Assembly (NCBI GenBank): GCA_029582265.1
Contig: CM055816.1
Location: 4,577,827-4,641,826 of the forward strand
DNA length: 64,000 nt
Source: Zoroaster sp. YZ-2022
Lineage: Eukaryota > Echinodermata > Asteroidea > Forcipulatida > Zoroasteridae
Direction: 5' to 3'
Position 1 is the stretch's first letter, and each line of letters starts with the position of its first letter. Below are positions 22,831-34,400 of the stretch, one piece after another. Both the position numbers and the translations under genes were made by a program. The notes under the pieces were generated by a model. It was not told where the DNA came from, did no database searches, and saw nothing but the letters and a program-made list of their open reading frames with translations.

Positions 22831-23199
22831 TTGGCATTTATGAATAATCAGGTTAAGAATGATAACCTAAAATGAACCGAACACAATATAGACCTGTGTG
22901 TCTAGTTTATTCAATAAATATACACGTATTTTATACGCGTGCGCCGTGCACCAAAAATATGTATTGTGTAATTGTATGCCTATATTATTTTGTTTTACCT
23001 GGAATGTAGCAAAAATTCTGCATATGCTTCATATATTATTTGATTTTATAGTAGTATTATATGTTTGGTGTGTATAATGTTTGACTGGATGTAATTGTGT
23101 TACTGCACAAACCCAAACCCTCTTGTTAATGTTCGATTTAAAAAAATATTATTTGGTGTTTGGGTTAGTGCCCAAACACCTTGATATTTTTTATTTTAT

Positions 23200-23335
23200 T
23201 TTTTTTGGGGGGGGGGGGGGGTTTAGGAGCTACAGCGCGAACATAGTTTCACCTTGATATGTAGATGTATCATCCCGCCGTGAATATGGCCACTGATGCC
23301 GGCTCGGCGTTAAACTCAAATCCATCCATCCATGA
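23200..23335 (+). mobile_element. LINE/SINE 3'-tail fragment
   Basis: CCGCCGTGAATATGGCCACT..CGGCGTTAAAC followed by (ATCC)n looks like an L2-type 3' end. A G-run precedes it. Confidence 0.4.
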
Positions 23336-23339
23336 TATG

Positions 23340-24600
23340 TAGATGAAACCGTTGTTGTTGGGACATCATGATGACGTCATCAGGTATTGAATTACGCTAA
23401 TTCAAAGTTTACTATTTAAAAATCATAACTCCTGAACTACACTCTTTATACCATCGGAAAGGTCTTGAAAAATCGAAATTTGCACAGACATGACACTAAT
23501 TTGACCTTGTCTTCCTGTCAAAACCGAAAGTTAAAGTGAAAAAATATTCCCTAGCTTCATTTCGGACGTGGTTCCTATGTATGAAATGACAATTGACCCT
23601 TTGCCTTTTCACATATATAATTGATGACGTCATCACCCTCTGGTGACAAATTTACAAATATATTACTTTTCAAACTCAAAATATTTTCAACAAATTTCTA
23701 CCAAATTAAATACAATATTAGATAACATCAATAAAAGTTCATTTGTGAAATTTGAAAAAAAATTGGCATGTGAAACTGAAATTATGGCTAAAAGAATTTG
23801 CCGTTTTCTGCGCGATCAGAAAAGCACATGTTACGGTGTCCCTGAGCGACCAACGTTAACAGCTGGTATGCATGTGCAACGTTTTATCACATTCATCGAA
23901 TAAACTTGAGTAGACATGCATGTACTTGCAAGGTTCACATGCATAACGTCTAAATTTCACACGTGGATAAAACATGACATGGAGATAAAACTTGTTATGA
24001 CGTCATGATGACTTCACCAGGGGATGGATTACATTAATTTAAAATGATTATTTCAAAAGTTCATAATTCCTGAAATGTATAAGATATTTTCGCAGTCTAT
24101 GTTATATGAATGGTCATAAAAAAATAACCAAAGTTACCCCAATTTGACCTTGATCCGGTCCTAACCGGAAGTTGAAGTGAAAAGATATTCCCAACCCCTA
24201 CTTTTGGGTGTGTAGCCAATATAAAAGGGAATTTCTTTATGGTTTTTGTGTATGAAATAATGTGTGAACCTTGATCTCAAATATACTAATGATGACGTCA
24301 TCATATATAACAACCCCTCTTGTGACAGGTTCAAAATAATATCACTTTGCTAAAACATGCTGCAAATCATATAAAACTTAGCACATACTTAAATCTTAAA
24401 GCATTGATAAATTAGAAATGACGTAATGATGACGTCGTCATTTGTCAAATTACATTAATTCCAAATTTATTATTTTAAACACTCATATATGAAGACCCGC
24501 AGACCTCTTGTCTTTTAACAACTTTATGTGATGACGTCATCACATATGATGCACAGACGAACACCTTGAGTTTGTTTTCTACAAACTCAATACCTCTAGT
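23340..24600. repeat. Long degenerate tandem repeat (~640 bp) with TGACGTCA palindromes
   Basis: Two diverged units start near 23365 and 24000, and a shortened third near 24427. Each has GATGACGTCATC, then ACTCCTGAACTAC-like, TTGACCTTG and CGGAAGTTGAAGTGAAAA blocks. At least six TGACGTCA-like 8-mers occur. The palindrome is also the CREB/ATF core, but function is not implied. Confidence 0.65.
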
Positions 24601-25610
24601 TTTTGTAATTATTGGCCCCGTCCATGGCCATATGAGGGCGAGAATTTTGTATTGTTATCATTGTATGGACGGCCATCAGTGAGCAACAATTTTAAACATG
24701 GTTAGCAAGAGATTCTGCCAACAATTAAACATTTTACACCAGAGGTAATTAAGATGAATATATCTTGGTAAAGTATGTTGATTTTATCAGTGTTTTTCAT
24801 TAATTACAGTATTTAAAACAAACACAATGAATTTGTCCGTTTTATTTTGCACTGGCAGCTGCCCATAGTTTGGCAAGCGTAAGTATGGCTGTGATGTAGG
24901 AAATTTATAATATCACTGGTTAACCGTTTGCGTGCGCTACTGGCTCCATTCTAGTATTAACGGTTACATATACCAGGGGAAAGTTTTCACTTGAAAATTT
25001 CTAACAAAATGGCCGCTGACCTGACTGGACGTTCCTTGGGCGTGGTAGATGTGCCTGTGATGACTACCTACTCTGACCTGTACTGATGTGTTGTGATGTT
25101 TCCCAGATTCCACATCCGTTCAACATGGTGTCTGGTGGTAAGCGCTGGACTCCCCGTTCCTGATCCCCTGTGCATGGTTGACCGAGTAAGCTGGCATTCC
25201 GATTTCTTTATGGTGATGATTTAACATTCGGCTGAATACATATTCATTGATTTATTTGTGCTATAAAGTATTCCATGTCTTGATTAATTATCTTCGTGGG
25301 TAGACTGTCGAACCCAACCGCCACTTTTTCTCACTCATCATCACTCATTATAACCAATAAGGTAATTACTCAGTAAGGTGGAGAACATATGGATGATGAT
25401 AGACATAGTCCGACATATACTTCAAATTATTCCAGAAAGTTTGTTTAATGAAAATCGGGTATTTTTGGTATACGATGACTTCCTCAGTCATGTCGGTCTG
25501 ACCTTGTTACCTCCCCATTAGTGGCCAACACGGTCATTGTACATGTGCAGTGGCAACTGTATAGTCCAACGATAAAGGGAATTAAAATACCTCTAGTTTC
25601 AAACTAGAGG
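24600..25610. other. Intergenic DNA bounded by CCTCTAGTTT motifs
   Basis: ATACCTCTAGTTTTTG near 24590 and ACCTCTAGTTTCAAACTAGAGG at 25589-25610 may be ends of one DNA transposon together with the repeat before it. No coding frame recognised. Confidence 0.35.
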
Positions 25611-25617
25611 TTAAGCT

Positions 25618-26160
25618 TTTGATGAAAACGCTGACATGGTTTTTGGATGTATTGATAATATTGGGCACTGATGTCGCTAGTTCTTTGTTTAGTGTTAAGA
25701 AAGTTATTATATTGAAATAAATTGAAAAGGTGCATTAATTGTAGTCATTGTGTACAAAAGTTGCATTGTGTGTTCCTTAGGCGTCCAAGCAGTACTTACA
25801 CGTCCAAACGTAATTTTAGGCAAAACCCGATCGACAGGATGGGTGGGTAGATGAGACTGTGAGTGGGAGTTTTTTGGGACAGTAGGTGGCAGGAGACTGA
25901 TGAGGTGTTTGTTGTTGTTCGAAATTGACATTATTGTTTGCAGTATTATCTGTACAGATATTACTACAATAGTACAAAATTCCAACGAAGTGTTCGATGA
26001 AAACGAACACAGGGGTTTCGGCTACATGTATATTGATAATTATTGGGACACTGAGTTCTTTGTTTAGTATTTACGATATATTGAAATAAACTTAAAACGC
26101 ATGAACTGTAATCATTGTACACACAAATTTCATTGTTTGTCCCCTAGACATTTGAGACAA
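25618..26160. repeat. Diverged direct duplication (~380-bp period)
   Basis: GATGAAAACG..TTGATAAT.TTGGGC.ACTGA..GTTCTTTGTTTAG..ATTGAAATAAA occurs from about 25618 and again from about 25997. No protein reading supported. Confidence 0.7.
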
Positions 26161-26164
26161 TTTG

Positions 26165-27915
26165 TATGTGGATAAATGCAAAGGATGTAACGAATCAAGT
26201 TAATGCCCTTCCATTAAATGTGTGCAACGATTCTCAAACACTACGTCGTTACGTACAATCATACCAACGTGTACAATCCCTATGGAAATTTCCCTTGCTG
26301 CAAAACCACCAACAGAACGTGCACTATTTTTATTGCTATCGTGATAAAGGGTTTTATGTAGGATGAGAAAGGATGGTAAATTCGAGCAATAAATTTTCGA
26401 AGTTTATATTGACTACATCATAATCTTCGCAGATTACACTAACATGTTAATAAAATAATATTTACTGACGTAATGATGAGGTAATTGGTTCTACAAACTG
26501 AGTCACATTACGAGCTTTCATGCTGCATGTTTTGTATTTATGTGAAAATGCGAAGTATGACAACTAGTGGTCGAGTTTTGCGTAGGTCGAGTTGTCACAA
26601 GGCTCGAATACTGTCGAGAGGTAAATGTAGCGGGTCCCCGGACCGGCCAGCCGGCAATTTTTCCCGCGGTGACAGGAGTAAATAAAGTTGTTTCAATGGG
26701 GGGGGGGGGGGGGGGGGTAACAAAAAAACTCCAACCCGATGACTTGATTTGTGTATCTTTTGTTTACATTTGATAAAATTGTTTCACTTTCCACCATAAG
26801 CCAATAATTGGAACCCAGTGACTGTAACAAATAATTCTCATAGACTGTTTAAAATAAGATGTTTTGTTTAAGGAACATATAATCCAGATAACCGGTTGGA
26901 ATCCAGTAATACATTGTTTTTGCTCATCAACTTTAATCCACTGATCCTTGATGTTACTTATTCCTACCATCACGGCCATGCGCATAAATAAGTGAAAACT
27001 GTGGCCCCAGCAAAAGAGTAGTCAATTAGATTTGGCCAATATTAAAACCACATACTGCATGGTAATCTGAAGAAAAAAACATAAGTGATCACACGTTGAG
27101 TTATTAATTCACGATCTTTTATTGCCATCCTACAGAACGAAATACGTACGGTTAGCCGCCCAGGACGAACGTGGGCAATTTTTGAAAAAAAATTCTTTTT
27201 GAAAAAGAAAATGTAATAAGACATCAAGTTTTTAAAAATGGGAATTTCATAGAATTGTCCACGTTCGTTCTGGAAAAAAAAAATTACGGTCATGAAACAG
27301 CTCAAATAAGGGACGCCCGCAACGTCTGTATGTAAATATGCAACTTAACTTGTGCTCTGTTTTCCCTACAGAAAAAACTTTTTTATTCAGTCATCCTCTT
27401 ACGTAACATAAATACCCAATCCTTTATTAACAGTAGTTAATCTATGCATCATTCACTGAATGCGGTTTGTGACTCTTATCTTGGAAGAAGAACCTGCGTG
27501 TTTTCTTCACAAAGAAAGGAATTCTTCTTTGGTTTCTTCCTCCATGCTCCGATGAACACTTGCTGCTTATTTACAGAGCCAGACTGTTTTGTATTAAGTT
27601 CATGTAGGTATAGTCGTCTAGAGTCCAGCCCATCTTACTACAAACATTATACAGGTGATCGGTGATGTATGAAGCTGTATTGGAATAACTGATGTGTGTG
27701 GAGATTTCAATAAATTGCAACCTTTACGTTCACAATCAGGAAACATTCTTGTCAAGTGTGTATGTAATTAGTTGCCATTGCTTCTTCTCATATTCATCTT
27801 CGTTTGGATGCATTTATTTGACAGATAAATAAACACTTTATGAATACTTGTTTCTTATTCATGTAAACATTTGGTTCTTGTCTTATGAAAAGCATGGAAT
27901 TGTGACCATCTTTAA
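26165..27915. other. Intergenic DNA upstream of gene B
   Basis: Holds a ~21-base G-run at 26697-26717 and otherwise unique AT-rich sequence. No exon or element I can support. Confidence 0.5.
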
Positions 27916-27919
27916 GGAT

Positions 27920-27999
27920 ATGTCTAGATGGAAATCACCGGTCTACGACCAAAGTGGAAGATTCTTATCAAGAGCGCAGCTATGGAAGTTAATTGCAAG
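27920..27999 (+). other. Possible 5' UTR exon of gene B
   Basis: A less AT-rich stretch ending GCAAG before GTGAGTGC resembles an exon with a strong donor about 300 bp upstream of coding exon 1. No protein frame joins it usefully to exon 1. This is a guess from the donor and base composition only. Confidence 0.2.
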
Positions 28000-28300
28000 G
28001 TGAGTGCAAAAATAACGTTGAGTAAAACTAAACGGGTATCAGCCCTAAACATAATGTTAATACTGATCAATTATATGATAACATGGTTTTAAACATGTCT
28101 CTATTTTTCTGGTATAAATTTCTGCTGCACTTTTGTCAAATTGTCTTTTTTATAATAATGTACTGCAAAAGCAATAGTTGATCTCACTTTTCGACCTTAG
28201 CATGACCTTTATCAAAATGCGAATGACACTTGCTTTTGTCTATCAAAATAGTCTATCGGTAAATTTCTGTTTTAATTAATTCATTATTTTTTCATTCATT

Positions 28301-28409
28301 ATGGTGAACAGAAAATTGCAACTACATTTGATTTGCGTGATCTTTTCCTTACTTCTATGTGGTTCCGCTGGTCTCATATTACTCGTCTACAAAGTGCACA
28401 TGATTCAAT
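28301..28409 (+). CDS. Gene B exon 1: cytoplasmic tail and signal anchor
   Basis: ATG-GTG-AAC-AGA-AAA start, hydrophobic run LICVIFSLLLCGSAGLILLV, 36 codons plus one base, GTAAGT donor. Shared N-R-K and F-S-L-L-L-C-G with gene A support the start and homology despite many replacements. Confidence 0.75.
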
Positions 28410-31400
28410 GTAAGTACAAAAATGAAGTGTTGAAATTTCACCATTGGTGTTAATGTTATTTTTCATGAGGTCAGTGTTAATGCCCAAGGTTTCTAATGAA
28501 TTGGTATTAGAATATTCTGTTTATGGTTATGTTATTGTTTTGTTTTTTATTTATTTTTGTTTTATAATTTTATTTTTGTTTTATAATTTTATTTTAATAA
28601 TTTTAATTTATCAGATGCATAGCCTTTCTGTGAGTAGTATTTCGCGTCTGTTGATTTTTTTATTTTAATCTTTTTTTAAAAAAATTTTTAATGAAAAGAA
28701 AAATTCATTTACAGAATGCAAATACATAATATGTGAGTGTACAGTGGCATTTTTTACTGCAGAAAAACAAATTGCAGTCCGAACAGTAATGACGTTTGGG
28801 TCTGCTTGAGTTAGGTTCGCAGACAGCGCCCACTCACGGCGTCGGATTCTGTGAAAGCAGTGTGGTATGGCGTGCTAGCAATGTGTACAATGTAACAGAA
28901 ACTACGTCTTACATCAAGACTAATGTAGGTTGGATAATGACGTCCAAATCAGACTCACGACGATATTTTTGTGTGTAGGGGTATATAAGTTTGTTTTCTT
29001 CATCGAAGCCATATTCCTTACGATACACGATCAGAGCGACTATTAAACGTGCGTTATACCCGTAGGTACTGTCATTAGCCAGGCCCGAGGAGCACTATAT
29101 ATGCCTCTCATGATGTTTTTATAATATCTCAAGAAAACTTTGACCGATCACACTCAGATTTTCTGAATTCTCCTAACTGTTCTTTAAGACCCCATTCAAC
29201 AATTATGGTTATCATGTTGCCATGACAAAAGGTCAAATGGAATTTCCACTTGCGGAACTGCAGTTGAATCATGTGACCAATTGTTCGAATTGTTTTGCTC
29301 AAAATATGAATTTATGACAAAAATAGTACTATGGATGTGATTCTATCTGCCCAATTTTTGGTAACAAATCTTCAACAATTTTCTTTTTGGTACAAAATGA
29401 CCAACTTGTTTGTTATAAAGCCCTCTAGCAGTGATCTAAGTTTAATAACCAACTGAGGGAAAAACATTTTGAAAACTATCAACAAATTGGTATAGCGCCC
29501 CCTAACGATAACCTAGGATAGTTTTTATGATACGATAGATCTTGTCGAAAAGTCTTGGTGCAAGACGTTACTCGTGATTTTATACGTACGCGCGCCGATC
29601 CGCTGTGATTTGATAAACCAACCGCCGCTGCGGGCGCTGTTCATGGCCACGCCGCCTGTTAAAATTGTATAGCGTCAGCTACGCTGGGTGATTTACGACT
29701 GGCGCAGGATCATGTAACTAGGATCCGCATAATAACGTCTTGCACCAATACTACTTGTGGAATGGAACATACCACCTCCGCCCCCCCCCCCCCCCCAGGT
29801 ATGAGAACAAACAAAAAGCCCAGGCCCAGGCTTGACAGGTTAACATAATGTATATGTAATAATAGGTTTTAATTTTTGTCAGTTCGCCGTCTTTAAAGTT
29901 CCCGTTATATTTTGCTATAAGAATAACTAATCATGTTTTTATATACCTTGGCTGAAATGATGAATTTAGCACACTGGTTTTGAAAACAAATGGTTACTAT
30001 AAAATATTTTTGCACAGATAGCCAACTTAATCACCGGGACTTGAATCAAGTGGTCGTTATCAGCAAATCAGTGGATCACCATGATACTACGCACACTACA
30101 CAAACTACTACCAGCATCATGAAGACGACGACGACTCGTTATGTGCCTATACTTGTTCCTATCGCCATCAACCCACAAGTAAAAAAATCACCTGTCATCA
30201 TTAAAAGTGTCCAACAAAAATCACCTGTCATCATTGAAAGAGTCGAACGAAAGTTACCTGATCAAAAAGAAGATATGCCCTTACCACTGATTGACACGGA
30301 GCAAGGCATGATGGATCTTGACGCCCTCTTTCGGCGGCTTGTGATAGTGACAGCAGTTTCAGATAATGTGAATGAATCTATGGGGATGATAGCTTCAGCA
30401 CAGCGGTACATGCCTCGCACACCGATCTACCTCTATAATTTGGGACTCAAGAACAAAGAAAACACATTGGTAATAAGTTTACTTCATGTGGAGTCCAAAA
30501 CATTTAAATATTAAACCGGGAATCATTGATTCAATGTAAAATGAGTGGTCTGTGATATTTTAAAATAATTGTACCGTGTTTAATTTAATAAAGAGACTTA
30601 TGTTATCATCTTAACTGGTTACAATAATCGATCAACCAACTAATTAACACAACCAATCAATCAATTGATCGCTCACTTCAATGAGAATTATTGAACAATA
30701 TTATTCATATTATTACAGCATTTATCTAAAGTATCTTCATAGTTTCGCTTTGACATTGGTACGATATTGGTATTATATTTGCACACCTTCTTTTACAAGT
30801 GTGATTACTTTATTTAAATCAAGATAGGTCCTGTACATTAAAGGGAAGGTACGGGATTGGTAATCCAGTAATAAAATAACTCTCAAATATTAATGTTAAA
30901 CTTTCTTGGTGTAAAGCTGGTACAGGTATCAATCAAGAACTATTTTTCCAGTTTCAATTCAGGAAAGAGTTCTCTTTCCTAAATTCCAAATTCCTTCGTC
31001 TTAGTCCTTTATTATAGCCCATGTCTATGACCCCATTGGTCTTAATCCTGCGCTAAAAGACTGCGCGTAGACCTATTATTTGATTATGTATTACCCTCTC
31101 AAGACCTTAAAACAGAGTAAGGCTTCTAGGCGAAACCTACACCTCACCGGTAATGCGTTCAGCTGGAACGTCGACCTCTAACCCATTGTAAATATTCTTT
31201 ATGTTCTTCCTCTATTCTTACAGCTAGGATCTCTCTGTAACGTCCACATTCGTGAAATCGCCTTTGAAAAGTATCCGCCACACGTAAAAGACCTGCACAC
31301 TTACTCGTGGAAAGTAATCATCATCCGCGTAAGTAAAGTAGTTAAGTTGGGTGTTATATTTGACTCGACAATGACTTTAAAATCTCCAACATTGTACGCG

Positions 31401-34400
31401 TATCATAATTTCATATCAGAAATATTGGCCGAATAAGGAAATACTTTAATCAAAGTGCTTTTGAACAAATTATACATGCGTTTGTCACATCACGTCTCGA
31501 TAAAGGGAATGCTCTCCTTTACGGTCTCCCACAGAATTAAATATCTCGTATTCAGCACATACAAAACACAGCAGCTCGTTTTGTAACTTTGTCCAGAAAG
31601 TCATGCCATATCACGCCAATCTTGGAAGAACTGCACTGGCTTCCTGTTTCACAGAGAATTGTTTTTAAACTTATGCTAATTGTTCACAAATCTTTTAATA
31701 ACATTGCTCCAATTTATATTTCTGAACTGCTTAAAATCTACACTCCATCACGCAATTTGCGCTCCAGCAACATGTCACTCCTGAAGGAACCAACTTCAAA
31801 ACGGAACTGGGGTGATAGGTGTTTTTCTGTCGCGGCTCCAAGACTCTAGAATCATCTTCCAACAAAACTCAAATATTGTCTTAAAACTCACCTTATGTCA
31901 CAATTCTTCAAAGATGATGTATATTTGTAATTGCATTGTCCATGTATCTCAGTATATATATTGTTTGTATTCATGTTTTTTCTTTGTTTCCGCGCCTTGA
32001 GCGCCCAGCAGGATGGATATGTGCGCGCTACAAATCTTTATTAGTATTATTATTATTATTATTTATTTTTAGTTATTCGCTTATCCATCCTTGATGCATT
32101 GCTGCATTTCCCATTTACATGTATTACCACCATAAATGTAACTTTACCATACGTTTGTATGTGTGCCAGCTTTTTGGCACTGCCTACCACATTGGGCACT
32201 GTGCCTACCACATTTACCGTGTTGGCCCAATTTCTTAAGCCGTGTTCGCATTGGACTTTTTTGGTTAAGTTTCAGCCACGTCTTGTCAACTTAACAATAT
32301 TAAGTCCAATGCGGACGGACGGTAATCTTCCGCGACTGCTAACTTACCGCGACAAAATTGTCAAGTTAACAGGCCGAATCGAGTAGCGGTAAGTTAATAA
32401 TGCTAACTTGACAGCTATGAAAAGTCCAATGCGGACAGGCTCGTTGCGGTAACTTAACAATGCGTTCACGTGACTTCCTGTGTATTGCTGTGAGTGACCT
32501 CTGACATCTGACTTTCGCGCGTAACTGTGTACAGCAAGCTGCACTCGACTCATGTTTCACGGAAAGTTTCACTGAACTGCTTCAGGATGGATGCCCACAC
32601 CCGGGAATTGTATTGCATCCCATCGAAGCCTTCCTGGTGGCCTTGTTCCCCCCAAATTGCTATCAAAACTGATGTCTCATTTTGAGACCAATTGGGGCTC
32701 CTTTTTCTCTTCTTTTCGCCTCCTTCCTTGGCAGATTTTGTGTTCTTCTCCGAACTATTTTTCTGCGACATGTTCGAAGAAAAATGAACGATAAATCGAA
32801 AAAAAGGTACGCTGTTATTTTGTATGGCACTAGAGTATGAAATTGACGTGACGCGTTTGTCAGAGTTCCCGCGTAAGATCAGAGCCGCTTCCGGAAAGGT
32901 CAATGGAGAGCGCCCTCTAAAGAGCGCCCTCTCGAGGTTTGCATTACCGAGCAGTTAAGTTACCGCGCCTCGAAATAATCCAAGTGCGGACATTGATAAC
33001 TTAACAGGAAGGAATGTTGACAATCATCCGCGGTAAGTTACCGCAGAATTTAGTCCAATGCGAACACGGCTTAAGTCACCCTATAGATCCGCTCGACGAC
33101 TCTCTCCAACTGTATTGATTGATCAGCCATTGTATGGAGGATTTCTGGACGCTTGCTACAAATAACTCTTGCTGTGGTGGAGTTTGTCCAATGTTTTTGG
33201 GAAGAGGATGAAAGCGTAGATATCAATCTTGATTTGTTTCAATACGTGTTTAACATGTCACTTACATTGATATATGTTGTATACACTTGCGCGCATGTAA
33301 GATAATGGTGCCATTAATAAGAATGTTGCTTTCAGCCAATTTAAAAGTTGTTAATCATTAATGTCGTCGGATTAACACGTAATATTAATAACACGTGGAG
33401 TGTCGTGGCCGAGCGGTCTAGCGCACCGAACTCAAGTTCTGGTGTTGCCAGCAGCAAGGTGTGGGTTCGAGTCCCGGTCGTGACACTTGAGTCCTTGAGC
33501 AAGGTACTTAACCATAATTGCTTCGTCCTTCGGATGGGACGTAAAGCCGTAGGTCTCGTGTGTTGTGTAATGCACGTAAAAGAACCCAGGATACTTATCG
33601 TGAAGGGGTTTGCCCCGGTGTTTCTGGTTTGATTTGGCTGCAAATTGCGCCACCGCGTTCTCTCATTGTGGGCGCTTTGATTATTCACATTATAATTCCT
33701 TCTTTACAAATCCCACATCTGGTTGTTTATCTTTGTTTCAGCGCCTTGAGTACCTTATAGGTAGATACGTGCGCTATATAAGACCTCGTTATTATTATTA
33801 TTATATTTTAATTTTTCTTGTGAAGCTATTGAAAACGAACCGCAATAGATAACTCAAAAATGGGACAAGGGAGGATTTACCTACTGTACCCACCTACTGT
33901 ACCCACCTACTGTACCCACCTACTGTACCCACCTACTCCGCTGAAACCCCACTAGGGTCACCTTGCCCTGGATCCCTACTATGGGAATTGCCCTGAGCCT
34001 CCCTCAAAGGGGTACCATGCCCTACACCCCTACAAATGGAAGCCTGCTTCGGGTCCCTGCCAGAGGCACTGTGCCCTGGACCCCCTGTGATAATTTCTTT
34101 GAGTCGCCATTAAAGGGGTACCGTGCCCTAGCTGGCACCCCTACAAAGGGAACCTTGCCCTGGGTCCCTGCTAGAAGCACTGTACCCTGGACCCGACTAG
34201 CAACTGAACCGCTACTATAGGGACACCATACCCTGCACCCCCTTATGGGCACCCTCCCCCGCACCCCTCCCCCACACCCCTCCCCCACTTTGGGAATTGC
34301 TGAACCCCTACTACACATGTATGGGGTCGCTACCCTAAACCCATACTAAGAACCGACAGGCGATATTCTCTGAACCCTGTGGGGCACCGTGCTATAGACT

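Noticed and set aside
33402..33490. Functional tRNA-Leu(CAA) gene
   Set aside because: The tRNA-like head continues into a SINE body and tail repeated elsewhere in the window.
33963..34318. Proline/threonine-rich frames on both strands in gene B intron 3
   Set aside because: Products of a degenerate GC-rich repeat array; not conserved in frame with gene A.
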